Source: Rutidosis leptorrhynchoides (Eukaryota; Streptophyta; Magnoliopsida; Asterales; Asteraceae). From it: a stretch of DNA of 64,000 nt. The stretch is taken from contig NC_092341.1 of assembly GCF_046630445.1 (NCBI RefSeq), forward strand, positions 34,265,501 to 34,329,500, given 5' to 3'. The translations under genes were made by a program, and so were the position numbers. Below the pieces are notes generated by a model. It saw only the letters and a list, made by a program, of their open reading frames with translations. It did no database searches and was not told where the DNA came from. Positions 47,114 through 60,050 of the stretch are shown here, piece after piece (position 1 is the first letter of the stretch; each line of letters opens with the position of its first letter).

Positions 47114-50105
47114 TGAAAGGATCCGAAACTAATCATCCGGACGTTGTCCATATTGATTACAAACGAATTACAATAGTTGATAACATTGCGAGGTACTTGC
47201 CCTCTATATGATACATCTTACAAACGTTGCATTTATTCTTAAAAGACAATCTATAGTTACATCCATAATTGACATATTCGCCTGACATTTCATAATATTC
47301 AAATGACCTAAACCGCCATTTACTTAATAATAGTCTCTATGAACTTCAATGACTCGAATGCAACGCCTTATGATATAAGTCCTTAATGGCCTCAAGTAGT
47401 ATCCTTAGTACGAGATAATGCACAGCGGAAGACTTAATTCATACCTGAGAATAACATGCTTTAAAATGTCAACATAAAGTTGGTGAGATATAGGTTTAAT
47501 GTCGACAGCGATATAAATATAGACCACAAGATTTCATATATAAACATTTTAATAAAAATATTCTAAGTGGTTGAGCACTTGGTAACCATACTTAACAATT
47601 AATCACGTCGCATATTCCCTTTAATATGAAATCTTACTACACTGTACCAAGTGTAGTCACGAAACGAAGTACTGTGCAACCGTTGAATACTGGTCGTCCA
47701 GTCCGGTTGGGGTTGTCAGGCCCGATAGATCTATCAACAGGATTCGCGTTTACAATACCGCTGTAAATATTAGTTACCAAGCTACAGGGAAGTATGCCAG
47801 TGGTACAACTCAACGTAGAATATATTTTTCAGTTACTTGTGTCCATAACGTAAAACATAAAATACATGTATTCTCATCCCGAAATATTTAGAGTTTAAAA
47901 GTGGGACTATATACTCACTTTCGTCTTGAAGATATATATAATTTGACTTGGTCTCCGGTTGATATCACGAACCTATCCATATATAATATATCAATACCTT
48001 TTCTTTTTAAACAAACGTCACATATATATACTTGTTATACTTTTAATACTTTGAATAATTCCTTAGTCCGTAGTTAGCAGCTCGTTGTTAGTAATTCAAT
48101 TTTAATGGTTCATTTTTAGATGTTTAATATACCCGCAATGAAATAAATAAAACCCCCAACGAAATAAATAAAATCCCATCGTATATGTATTGGTCGAGAT
48201 TAATCTTGACCCACGGTACCGGTGTTGTCAAATGACGTGTTGCGTACATAAAGTACCGGTGTTGTCAAATGACGTGTTGCGTACAAACATGGGATCTTAT
48301 GATTAATCTTCTCGTGTTGTTTACGGGTGATCCTGAACCATATAAAATTGAATTATAAGTACATATATATAAAATATCATGTTATCTTAGAAATATGTGA
48401 TTTATTTAATTTTTCCCAATTAATCCCGAAGTTAAACAAGTCTAGGATAACCAATTTTGTTTCGGTCATAGTTTCTTCGTTACAAATCCGTTTTCGTTGA
48501 TTCAACTTGCCATCTCCTTGGATCGAGTCCCTCTTTAAGACTATGAACTGAAAATACCTTGGTTTGTATTCAAAATCACACGGCATAGGTGAAACTTTAG
48601 TGAAACTTATGAAGTTAAACATTTTTGTTACAAAAAAATAACACTTAATGACCATTTTTCTAAAAATACTTATACTTTGAATTAAATCATGAAATTTTTA
48701 TGTGTTAACATATTTATAGTAAAAATCATTTTTACAGAACATAAACCTCCAATTCAAAGTTTAAGATAGTTTTTAATTATCCAACCCAAAACAGTCCCCG
48801 GTTACACTCCGACGTCGTAAAAACAGTTTTTAAGATATTCTTTGAAAAACCAAGTTATACCTTGTTAAGTTAGCATATATTTAAGTTATATTACAGGTCT
48901 TGAAGTATTTTAAAAGTTAAGTTAGAAGGATCTATTTAGTTTGCAAACAAGTTTGAAAACTTTCAAACTATATTTTTGTTGTTAAAATTGTATACCACAA
49001 AATATGATAGCTATATATATATGAATCGAATAAGGTTATGAACATAGATACTACCTCAAGTTCCTTGGACAAGGTTGCTGTAAAAGAGGAGTAAAAAGCT
49101 AGAACCAAAAGGGTGATGGAATTGGATGAAAGATTGGAAGTAAGTTTGTGTTCTTGGAAGGATTTCTTGAAGTGTTTTTGTATGGTTTTCTTATGGTGTT
49201 TAAGTAAGGTTTTTGAAGCTAATTGATGGGGAAAATGCTTGGAGATGATCAAGTATGAAGTTAAGAGTATTTTGAGAGAGAAATGGAAGTGTAAGTATGA
49301 GAAAATGGGGTGAAGAAATGGTGTGCATGCATAAAAACGTTTTTAGGTTATAAAGGAAAAAAAAGATACCTAACTTTGTTTTCTTGCTAAATAATTCATG
49401 CTACTTGACAAATGGTTGGTTCCACATGTTTCTTAATCATTTAAGGCTGCTAAGGAGCAGATTTTTATTGGTATATACCAATAGTAAATACATCTAGAAG
49501 CTGCGTATGATACGGGTACATATACCCTAGGTATACGTATAGAAATCTTTGAGAAAAAGGAACGAGGATTCAAATATAGCTATCTTTTGTAAATATACTT
49601 ATATTGTTTTATATATTTAAGTCTTTAAAAGTGATTAAATACATTACTTATACGATATATGTATAAACATTATAGGTCATAAGTATTTAAGTCAAATAAC
49701 GTTACGTATGGTTATCGTTTTGAAAACTTAAGTTAGTAGTTTCAAAATATACTTATAACTTATTGTTATTAATACAAAATGAGATATTAAAACATTCTTA
49801 GATCATGTTAAATATGTATATATACATATATATACACAAACGTATAATTATCATATATTGTATAGTTCGTGATATCATCGGTCAAACTAGACGGTCAAAC
49901 GTTGTGTAAAACTCTTTTCGAAAACATAAGTCTCAACAATTTGGATTTCTTATCATGTTGGTAAGGTTTAATTTATGTAAATATTAATCTTATAAGTATA
50001 GAACGATCGAAAAAGTGCGGGTCAACTTTAGGGTTTTTGCTTATCGTGTCGGAACCATATAGAGATTAGAGTTTAAATTTGGTCGGAAATTTCCGGGTCG
50101 TTACA
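47114..50105 (-). repeat. 3' LTR of non-autonomous element (2,992 bp)
   Basis: tgaaaggatccg to cgggtcgttaca. Contains a 37-bp duplication (48217-48285) with a tgacgtg core. Confidence 0.93.
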
Positions 50106-50122
50106 GTACCCACCCGTTAAAG
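50106..50122 (-). other. Polypurine tract of non-autonomous element
   Basis: Minus-strand ctttaacgggtgggtac directly before the 3' LTR. Confidence 0.7.
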
Positions 50123-52545
50123 AAATTTCGTCCTCGAAATTTGGTAGAGGTTGTCATAAATAACAATAGGAATGTTTTCATGACGAATATGAGGTAATAA
50201 TGAAATTTTATCATTATTGAAAGATTTAGATAAAACGATTCGGTTATGTGAGACGCACGAGCGAAGCTATCACAAAAGAGTGAAATGAGTAAATATAGAA
50301 TTGTTGTAACCGATGACGTGATTATGATCGATTTCCGGGATTTAAGGGTTTTAAAGAAAATCTTATGTAATAAGATTTAGTTTTGCGGCGATCAGGATCT
50401 TCTTTGATTTAACGCGGCAATCTGTTTTGATTTCTTTGTCGAATATTTCACTATAAATTTACCTCCTTCCCTTTCTTTCTTCCCACATCTTCTATTCTTT
50501 CTCTTTAGTTCCTACTTTAAGACATTCGCTAATATGCTCCATCCCATTCTAATCCTTGTTATATTTCTAACTTTCATATCTTTCATTCTTCTTTTTCATC
50601 TATCACCAGAAGAATCTATTCTCTTTTATCCTTTCCTTGGAATTATAATGTTTTTAATTCTCCCGTGCCTTTACGTTGCAATACGTATTGATATGCACGG
50701 TTTGTAGTTTCGGGGTTGTTGTTAGGTTTTATACCTTCCCTTATATTTCGATGTTCCTACTCCCGTCCCTTAAAATCATTGTCATCCACAGTTAATGCTC
50801 TCTCTTATTTGCTGTGGTTTATGTTCCTATTTCTATTCTGAGGTTTTGTCCCTTCGTTTCTTCTTCCTGTCCTCGAGCCAAGCGAACAATGGTCCGAAAT
50901 TCGTAGGTAGGAAATTTGGAATGAACCTAGCTATTGGTTTTAGAATGAAATTGTAATGGCACGATCTTGATTCGCTAAATTACTCGAATATTCCGGAAAA
51001 ATAGAACTAACAAGGTGATACGTTCTAATATGTTTGGAGACTTGATAGAATGTAAGAGCCGTGTAACATGGCACATGATGACGGTACTGTGAATCATCAC
51101 ATTCCATTAGAAACTTAACATGACTTACTGTAATATAATGAAGTTGATCAAGTTTCATTATATTATACTAATTCATGCATCAGTTCCCAACACTACTTCA
51201 AATCATTTATATTTTAATCTCGGAGGTTTCAGAATTTAGAAATTAACACAGTTTCTTTTATATTGTAACGCAGATGTTACGGAGAGATAAATGATCGCAG
51301 ATAGGAATAGTTGTAAAAATATCTCCAGAAATATGAAAAATATTTATAACGAATGATATGAAGATATCTTATAATATCTAAGATAAGATGATGATGAAAA
51401 ATATCATCCGGGCAAGGTTTTGAATAAAGAGTAGGGTTCTTACTGACGGTTTCAGCAGGTACGGAATCGTTTGTATTCTTTGAGAGCAGGTTCAGTCCCT
51501 GTGATTTATCCACAGCCTCTTTCATACTTTGCTTCATCCGTTTTCTAGTTCCAAACTTTTTTTTTTTTTTCAGCTTTACCACCTTACTATTCTTTGTCAT
51601 CAAACTTTTGACCGTTAAAGTCGTTTACAGTTTTTGCTGCTTCGTTAGCATTTCAAGAACTATTTCATAGTCCCGGGTGTTTTTCAGAAACTTCACGTTC
51701 AGATTATGAAATTCTTAGGGATAGACATTATAGATATGATGGAAGAAGTTCCGCGAGATTTTCAAAATACTGATTGTTGATTTCGCCAAAAGGATAACGA
51801 TCTGCTGGTGCACCTGTTGATGTTGTCGAGGGATATAAAAGGTTTTCCGGTAATGACGGCGAAAGGACAAGGTATAAATATCATGATTATAATAGAAATA
51901 ATCTCACTGAAAAGTCGAAGTGGAGCTGTGACAAAATTAGCTTCTTGAAAAGGAAATTGTAGGGTTGTTCTTGCTAATAAATGGCAAAGGATTCAATACG
52001 TTATGTGTTAAATTATGAATTTGGGTTCGAGAGTTCTTCAGGTGTATAACTGTATGTATAAATCTTCATTCCGTAGGCGAGGTGCGGCGGGTTCAACTTC
52101 TCGGTCGAGGTGTTTTCAGGAATCATGAAAGGATTTGAATGCGAATTGTAATCGTCAAGTTACGAATGAGGTTTAAGATAAAATCAAGTGGCAAGCTTGA
52201 AGAATTGTTTAGCTTCATATGTTACAATCAACATTTTAATTCATTTTGATTGTCCAGAGTTAGCCGGAACAGTTAGCGTGGAATCCTTAATAGATTTTTA
52301 ATTAGTTAAATCGTGTGTTTCTAACAATTTTTTTTTTCTTTTGTCCAATGTTTTCTTCTTTATGCCACTTGTTGGATTCTGGTAGGTCAAAATCCGAATA
52401 TGAAATTTGATTGAAAATGGTTATTCTGGGGTGAGCGGATACGAATATCGGTGGTTGTAAATAAGATAATAGATAACCGTTGAATCAGATTCAAGAATGT
52501 ACAATATAACTTATTAATGTGAATTCTAAATATTCCTCGGGTACT
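50123..52545 (-). other. Non-coding interior of non-autonomous element
   Basis: No ORF with a recognisable retroelement domain. A pyrimidine-rich block lies at 50455-50850. The right part is homologous to 1-1430. It may serve as a spacer or carry cis signals. Confidence 0.6.
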
Positions 52546-52556
52546 ACCCACCCGTT
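52546..52556 (-). other. Internal PPT copy of non-autonomous element
   Basis: acccacccgttaa, matching the terminal PPT at 50108-50120; lies 376 bases beyond the ORF stop. Confidence 0.58.
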
Positions 52557-52931
52557 AAAATATTTTCATCATTAATAGTTTGTACGAAGGAATTTTTAAT
52601 TACTATCTTTATGAAAATATACTTGCATATATATTTTCTTCAGAGATAATCATAGATTTAATGAGTCAATATGATATTAAACTCATTTGATTTATCGTTA
52701 ATTCTAGATTACATAATCTCTAAGACTTTAGAAATTACATAATCGTCATACGATACGTAAAGCGAAGATAATCGATGTAGAACGATATATAGAACGAAGA
52801 TCATACTCGAAGTACAGATATTGAGTCGTGTGATGTTGATATTCGAGATACAGATTGTGATGTTGAGATTTAAGGCGCGGTTGTGATTGGGGTGATAAAG
52901 GTACTGTCGGCGTTGACGATGGTAGTACGGA

Positions 52932-53378
52932 TTATGCTGCTGGTGCTGCTGTTGGTGTTTGTAACCTTCGCACCATATTCTCCAAAACCACTACCCGAGC
53001 ACGGAGTTCGTTGACTTCTTCTATTATACCGGGATGATTGACGGTTGGAACGAGCGAATGAACAAGATTTGAAATATGGGATAGTATGTAATCATGACGA
53101 GATACTCTAGAAATGAGCGAGAAAATGATGTTTCGAATAGGTTCGCCGGTAAGTGCTTCAGGTTCATCGTTAAGAGGACAATTTGGTGGATGGAATGGAT
53201 CACCTTCTTCTTGCCTCCAGAAATTTAGTATATTACGAACCCATCCCCAATTCATCCAGAATAGATGATGGGAAATTGGTTGATCCATTCCGGTAACGCT
53301 GTTCTCGGAGCTCGAATGGAAATCCATATCGGCGAAGCTATCGAAGTCGGAGGAATTTGAGCTGGATGAAGAATCCAT
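52932..53378 (-). CDS. Conserved 148-residue ORF of unknown function
   Basis: Intact; start MDS at 53378 is chosen because it is conserved in the copy at 2269, whereas the upstream ATG (53447) is not. Residues 1-30 are Ser/Asp rich; the middle contains HHLFWMNWGWVRNILNFW, a hydrophobic Trp-rich helix, then PFHPPNCPL; a second helical part includes FSLISRVSRHDYILSHI; the end is a coiled-coil-like EVNELRARVVVLENMVRRL and an Ala-Pro tail. It is neither gag nor an enzyme by motif. It is the first ORF after the PBS, the position held by the acidic ORF in the coding element. The alignment with the older copy has no indels, which suggests selection on the protein. Confidence 0.75.
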   Translation of the reverse strand: MDSSSSSNSSDFDSFADMDFHSSSENSVTGMDQPISHHLFWMNWGWVRNILNFWRQEEGDPFHPPNCPLNDEPEALTGEPIRNIIFSLISRVSRHDYILSHISNLVHSLVPTVNHPGIIEEVNELRARVVVLENMVRRLQTPTAAPAA

Positions 53379-53689
53379 CTTGTATGGTCGGAGAAATGAA
53401 TTTTTGGTTTGGAATAGATTATAGGAGTTGGGTTTGGTACTCTTCAATACATAATTTACATATGTATATATAATATCAAAATCCCATGAATTACGGAGAA
53501 TCTTTGAAATACGTCAGGCAATGTCTATCGTAACAGATACGCTAGGATATGAATTTTGTCTATACACTATCGATGCACTAAATGCAGTAAGACGTGTCTA
53601 GACTTAAGAATGATAAGCAGGCAGTTCCCTAAGAATGATAAGCAGATGATTTCCGACTAGGATTGATAAGCAAAACTTTTGACAGGCAG

Positions 53690-53790
53690 ACACGGTCAAA
53701 GTCCAGACTCACTTAATGTATCCTAACAACTACTAGTTAGACACACTAATGCAAGGCCTGGTTCGCTAAGACCAACGCTCTGATACCAAC
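53690..53790 (-). other. Conserved 5' leader block of non-autonomous element
   Basis: 101 bases shared with 17569-17669 and 2581-2680, while the adjacent LTRs of the families are clearly different. Confidence 0.7.
53777..53788 (-). other. Primer-binding site of non-autonomous element
   Basis: Minus-strand tggtatcagagc, two bases from the LTR, identical to that of the coding Tekay element. Confidence 0.88.
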
Positions 53791-56782
53791 TGAAAGGATC
53801 CGAAACTAATCATCCGGACGTTGTCCATATTGATTACAAACGAATTACAATAGTTGATAACATTGCGAGGTACTTGCCCTCTATATGATACATCTTACAA
53901 ACGTTGCATTTATTCTTAAAAGACAATCTATAGTTACATCCATAATTGACATATTCGCCTGACATTTCATAATATTCAAATGACCTAAACCGCCATTTAC
54001 TTAATAATAGTCTCTATGAACTTCAATGACTCGAATGCAACGCCTTATGATATAAGTCCTTAATGGCCTCAAGTAGTATCCTTAGTACGAGATAATGCAC
54101 AGCGGAAGACTTAATTCATACCTGAGAATAACATGCTTTAAAATGTCAACATAAAGTTGGTGAGATATAGGTTTAATGTCGACAGCGATATAAATATAGA
54201 CCACAAGATTTCATATATAAACATTTTAATAAAAATATTCTAAGTGGTTGAGCACTTGGTAACCATACTTAACAATTAATCACGTCGCATATTCCCTTTA
54301 ATATGAAATCTTACTACACTGTACCAAGTGTAGTCACGAAACGAAGTACTGTGCAACCGTTGAATACTGGTCGTCCAGTCCGGTTGGGGTTGTCAGGCCC
54401 GATAGATCTATCAACAGGATTCGCGTTTACAATACCGCTGTAAATATTAGTTACCAAGCTACAGGGAAGTATGCCAGTGGTACAACTCAACGTAGAATAT
54501 ATTTTTCAGTTACTTGTGTCCATAACGTAAAACATAAAATACATGTATTCTCATCCCGAAATATTTAGAGTTTAAAAGTGGGACTATATACTCACTTTCG
54601 TCTTGAAGATATATATAATTTGACTTGGTCTCCGGTTGATATCACGAACCTATCCATATATAATATATCAATACCTTTTCTTTTTAAACAAACGTCACAT
54701 ATATATACTTGTTATACTTTTAATACTTTGAATAATTCCTTAGTCCGTAGTTAGCAGCTCGTTGTTAGTAATTCAATTTTAATGGTTCATTTTTAGATGT
54801 TTAATATACCCGCAATGAAATAAATAAAACCCCCAACGAAATAAATAAAATCCCATCGTATATGTATTGGTCGAGATTAATCTTGACCCACGGTACCGGT
54901 GTTGTCAAATGACGTGTTGCGTACATAAAGTACCGGTGTTGTCAAATGACGTGTTGCGTACAAACATGGGATCTTATGATTAATCTTCTCGTGTTGTTTA
55001 CGGGTGATCCTGAACCATATAAAATTGAATTATAAGTACATATATATAAAATATCATGTTATCTTAGAAATATGTGATTTATTTAATTTTTCCCAATTAA
55101 TCCCGAAGTTAAACAAGTCTAGGATAACCAATTTTGTTTCGGTCATAGTTTCTTCGTTACAAATCCGTTTTCATTGATTCAACTTGCCATCTCCTTGGAT
55201 CGAGTCCCTCTTTAAGACTATGAACTGAAAATACCTTGGTTTGTATTCAAAATCACACGGCATAGGTGAAACTTTAGTGAAACTTATGAAGTTAAACATT
55301 TTTGTTACAAAAAAATAACACTTAATGACCATTTTTCTAAAAATACTTATACTTTGAATTAAATCATGAAATTTTTATGTGTTAACATATTTATAGTAAA
55401 AATCATTTTTACAGAACATAAACCTCCAATTCAAAGTTTAAGATAGTTTTTAATTATCCAACCCAAAACAGTCCCCGGTTACACTCCGACGTCGTAAAAA
55501 CAGTTTTTAAGATATTCTTTGAAAAACCAAGTTATACCTTGTTAAGTTAGCATATATTTAAGTTATATTACAGGTCTTGAAGTATTTTAAAAGTTAAGTT
55601 AGAAGGATCTATTTAGTTTGCAAACAAGTTTGAAAACTTTCAAACTATGTTTTTGTTGTTAAAATTGTATACCACAAAATATGATAGCTATATATATATG
55701 AATCGAATAAGGTTATGAACATAGATACTACCTCAAGTTCCTTGGACAAGGTTGCTGTAAAAGAGGAGTAAAAAGCTAGAACCAAAAGGGTGATGGAATT
55801 GGATGAAAGATTGGAAGTAAGTTTGTGTTCTTGGAAGGATTTCTTGAAGTGTTTTTGTATGGTTTTCTTATGGTGTTTAAGTAAGGTTTTTGAAGCTAAT
55901 TGATGGGGAAAATTCTTGGAGATGATCAAGTATGAAGTTAAGAGTATTTTGAGAGAGAAATGGAAGTGTAAGTATGAGAAAATGGGGTGAAGAAATGGTG
56001 TGCATGCATAAAAACGTTTTTAGGTTATAAAGGAAAAAAAAGATACCTAACTTTGTTTTCTTGCTAAATAATTCATGCTACTTGACAAATGGTTGGTTCC
56101 ACATGTTTCTTAATCATTTAAGGCTGCTAAGGAGCAGATTTTTATTGGTATATACCAATAGTAAATACATCTAGAAGCTGCGTATGATACGGGTACATAT
56201 ACCCTAGGTATACGTATAGAAATCTTTGAGAAAAAGGAACGAGGATTCAAATATAGCTATCTTTTGTAAATATACTTATATTGTTTTATATATTTAAGTC
56301 TTTAAAAGTGATTAAATACATTACTTATACGATATATGTATAAACATTATAGGTCATAAGTATTTAAGTCAAATAACGTTACGTATGGTTATCGTTTTGA
56401 AAACTTAAGTTAGTAGTTTCAAAATATACTTATAACTTATTGTTATTAATACAAAATGAGATATTAAAACATTCTTAGATCATGTTAAATATGTATATAT
56501 ACATATATATACACAAACGTATAATTATCATATATTGTATAGTTCGTGATATCATCGGTCAAACTAGACGGTCAAACGTTGTGTAAAACTCTTTTCGAAA
56601 ACATAAGTCTCAACAATTTGGATTTCTTATCATGTTGGTAAGGTTTAATTTATGTAAATATTAATCTTATAAGTATAGAACGATCGAAAAAGTGCGGGTC
56701 AACTTTAGGGTTTTTGCTTATCGTGTCGGAACCATATAGAGATTAGAGTTTAAATTTGGTCGGAAATTTCCGGGTCGTTACA
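53791..56782 (-). repeat. 5' LTR of non-autonomous element (2,992 bp)
   Basis: Near-identical partner of 47114-50105; abuts the leader and PBS at its left edge. Confidence 0.93.
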
Positions 56783-57680
56783 ATTGGCCCCTCATTACTT
56801 TCAACTAAGTCATGTGCTAGCTACCCGACTAGCAATCCCCTTAACCCGCCCAAATTACCCCAAATAACTCACCTTGGCCTTGAACTACTTCCTTAACACC
56901 TCCAAATTCCTTGTCTTGCTTTGCACCTATGACATTATGCTAACATTATCAATTATTGTTCAAATAAACAATTTAATCAATTACAATCATTCACTTAGGA
57001 CTCCTTGTCCTAACCCTTCACCCCATTTACCATTCATAATACTTGACACATTTCACATGCACTTCTAATTCTTCAACATAACTTTTAAGTTCATTGTGAC
57101 ATTTACACAAACACTTGGTGTGCAAAAACACTACAAAGCATGTAGCCACTAGTTAGGTTTCTTCATCATTTCATAACTTCAATTACCCATATTTGAAACA
57201 ATTAAAAACCCTAATTAGCAATACTAGATCTTAAATCAACTCATTAAAGCAACAACATAAGTCATTTAACAATGACACTTGGAATTACAACATGCGCAAG
57301 CTAATTTCTCAAAACCAAAACATAAACAAGTTAGGGTTTTCTTGCAAAGATGAAATTGATGTTAGAGAAGGAATAGTAGCAGAGATTGTCTTCCTTAAAC
57401 TTGATTGACACTTAAATTCACTTCCTTGCTCAATTACTACCTCCGATTCACCAAAACTCTAGCTTATGAACACTCTCTTGAACTTGTTTCTTTTTCTTGA
57501 AGTAAAATGGTGAGAAAATGAGGCTGAAACACTCAGCATCAGCTTTAAACCCGGCGTTGCAAAAAGTCCTTCATTTTTAAAACTTAACAAAAACAGTCCC
57601 TGCAATTCCAGGCATGCTGCGCGCCGCGCAGCCCAATGACTCGACGCTCCATTATGCTGAAAATGGGATGTCACATGAAT

Positions 57681-57929
57681 CGTGTTCAGGCTGACAGGTA
57701 ATAGTCCCAACTTGTCAACCTCGCGGTCTCGATCATGTTTGTTGTCAATACTCTTGAAATTGTGTAGATGGTGATTTGTTCTATCTCCAAACGCATAATA
57801 AATAATATTCAATTTTGAAGATAGAATATGTATCAATTACATAGTGTAAAAATAGTTAATATAAACAAATAAAATATATTCATGATATCATTATATAATT
57901 ATAAATTAAGTAAGTAAATAATATATAAC
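57681..57929. other. Sequence right of the solo LTR, no gene resolved
   Basis: Continuation of the ancestral sequence cut at tgaat. It includes the possible exon remainder 57681-57697 with a following gtaata. Otherwise AT-rich. Confidence 0.3.
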
Positions 57930-58088
57930 TTATGCGGTAATAACATCAGACCATGCAAGGTAGAGCTCATCATTACCTTCACATAGAATGCCCAAGTATT
58001 CATAGTCAGGACGTTCTTCACGAACGATCTCGCAATCCTGCCTAATGGTCTCCCTCGCTGACTCCAGTACATATGTCTTATCATATGT
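57930..58088 (-). CDS. Orphan terminal exon, unknown protein
   Basis: On the minus strand, a 53-codon stretch ends in TAA (57930-57932) and reads TYDKTYVLESARETIRQDC, EIVREERPDYEYLG and ILCEGNDELYLAWSDVITA. Composition is like a real globular protein and unlike the neighbouring TE noise. Upstream there are acceptor-like sites (ttttttgattcttag near 58110, and attccag at about 58089), so this is probably a last exon. The preceding exons are not found; a Copia-like LTR begins within about 100 bases. I do not recognise the family. It may be a gene fragment left after TE insertion or one carried by a TE. Confidence 0.4.
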   Translation of the reverse strand, partial: TYDKTYVLESARETIRQDCEIVREERPDYEYLGILCEGNDELYLAWSDVITA

Positions 58089-58149
58089 CTGGAATTTAAC
58101 CAGCAAGACTAAGAATCAAAAAAGGCATGATCGTCGATCTAGTCCCCAA

Positions 58150-59470
58150 CCAACTCTGGCTCTAGATCTGGAATTTGCTTAAGTCTAGAAACAAGTTTAA
58201 GAATGGTCTAGTATTGATAACTTAATGTCTTACAACTTGCTTAATTGATATTACTTATTTCACTTATTAAGATATTATGAACACATTTAATCCACAAACA
58301 AGCTTAAAGATGAATATTAGTGTGCTTTGTGATTAAGTGGGTTATTGTCATCAATGACATGTTGACCCACCTATAGAACTTTAGCAAATGTGTTAATTAC
58401 AAACAAAAGATTATGACAAAACTGAGATTGCCTCAAATGACTATCATGACATATACCCAAGAATGCTAGACTTACCACTTTGAACTTGACAAGTCACTAT
58501 CAAGGCAATACATCCAAGATAAATGAACAATTAATGCATATAATACTTGTATAGTATGTTGTGTATCTTTTGCAGGTATTAAATGAAGTAAAGAGTCCAA
58601 AGATTTGAGTTCAAAACTGATTCAAATGGCTATACAACGGATAAATGTTTAGGACTGTACCGCGTGCGGTCGACCCACGATCGACCATAGGCTGAGCCGC
58701 AGCAACGACTATTTTATTTATCTCTCCATATAAATAGCAAGACTTGGAGAACTTTGAAGACTTGACCCTCTTGCATGCTTTAACTCAAAATTCATCAGAG
58801 AATCACAAGATCATAATTCATATATATTTTTGTGAACAGCAAGAGAAGTTCTATGATCTCATAGATTGTAGAAGGTTTGTAAACTTACTATCAAATCACT
58901 ATCTTTATGAGTTTACTTAGTGTTGTATTATCCTTTGAATTGTCTTAGGATTTTCATCACTAGAAATGGTGAGTCTTGTACTTTGTAATTAGAAGCATAA
59001 GCTAGCTTAGTTATCTTCTTTCTTAAAGGGAACTAGGAAGTTGATTAATTCCATTGGAGATTAATACTTGTCCAAGGTGAAGACAAGTTGATCTAAGTTA
59101 GAGGTAATCTTTCAAAGGGATAGAAGGATTAGGTTTGTTGTCTACAAAGGAGTACAAGACTTGTAAATCGGATCTCCACCGAATTTGGAGAAAGAGGCTT
59201 AGTGAAGCAAAACTCCCGATTAGGGAATCGGGGAGTAGATTAAGTTAATTGGATTAGTTAACATCCACCCGAACTACTATAATTCTTTGTGTTTATGTTC
59301 TTTACTTTACATTCCGCATTACTTCAAACACAAACACTACACACATTGAGTTTGAGTTGATTAAGTTGATCAAGGATTGTTCAAATCTTGTTAATCATCG
59401 AAAAAAAATTTAAAAATCTATTAAGTAACTATTCACTCCCCCCTCTCTAGTTACTTACACAATAGTTGCA
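58150..59470 (+). repeat. Copia-type LTR (SIRE/Maximus-like), ends unresolved
   Basis: The segment has the order typical of large Copia LTRs: GC-rich cgcgtgcggtcgacc near 58661, TATA-like tataaatagc near 58730, a repeated agaggctt/gggaatcggggag region near 59190-59230, and a pyrimidine end (cactcccccctctctag, near 59436). No second copy or TSD was found, so it is a solo or truncated LTR with approximate limits. Confidence 0.45.
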
Positions 59471-59739
59471 ATCTCGTTTATTTTTCTTGTAGTTCTTGTA
59501 GTTTCATTTTTTTTTATCCTTTTCACTAGCCTTTTTTGCTAGCTATTTCATAAAATCTTCAGCCGTCGAAAAAAATGTAATATTAACATCGTATTAGGCT
59601 TATAATATATTTCTCATTAAAAGATACTAATCAAAAGATAAACATTATTTACCAAGTTCTCAAGTATCCGGAGAATTGATATCTCGTTACATACTGCTCA
59701 CTCTCGTATATGAACATACATGCTAACATGCATCGAGTG

Positions 59740-59933
59740 TGCTAAACCCTCACGACGTATTCATATGGGCATCGCTTGTGGTAAAACCCCCTCAGGTGAG
59801 GTTACGTCCACAACATCCGAGGCCCTTGGAATTTGCTGGTAACAACAACGGAAATTTTGCAACGAGTGAAGTCGAACCCCTGACCTCCCATATAAGAAGT
59901 CAAGTCACCACCACTACGCCAACTCCTAATTGT
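59740..59933 (-). mobile_element. tRNA-derived SINE-like insertion
   Basis: On the minus strand there is an A-box tggcgtagtgg (59911-59921) and, 31 bases on, a B-box-like gggttcgac (59871-59879), the internal Pol III promoter layout. The body continues to about 59740. The 3' tail and TSD were not resolved. Confidence 0.5.
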
Positions 59934-60050
59934 TCTATAGGTGTATTATTTGAGTTGAATATTAATTTTTTGGATTAAATTTGAGTTAATTAGTCTTGGC
60001 TATATCATACAAATGGAAGAGTACAATTCATGAAGAAAAAGAGCAACCTA

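Larger units (their letters stand above)
47114..56782 (-). mobile_element. Young non-autonomous Tekay relative with one conserved ORF
   Basis: TSD attgg at 47109-47113 and 56783-56787; two LTRs of exactly 2,992 bp (offset 6,677) that differ at three sites by eye (48496/55173, 48972/55649, 49237/55914), about 0.1%. PBS at 53777-53788 and PPT at 50106. The 3.7-kb interior has no gag, protease, RT or integrase, so mobility must come in trans. It carries one intact ORF (52932-53378), the shared 5' leader and an internal PPT copy. This is LARD-like but with a conserved protein gene. Insertion is probably within tens of thousands of years. Confidence 0.93.

Noticed and set aside
48968-49252. 94-codon ORF, repeated at 55645-55929
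   Set aside because: Part of the LTRs of the non-autonomous element; one of its few differences changes the last residue and no family is recognisable.
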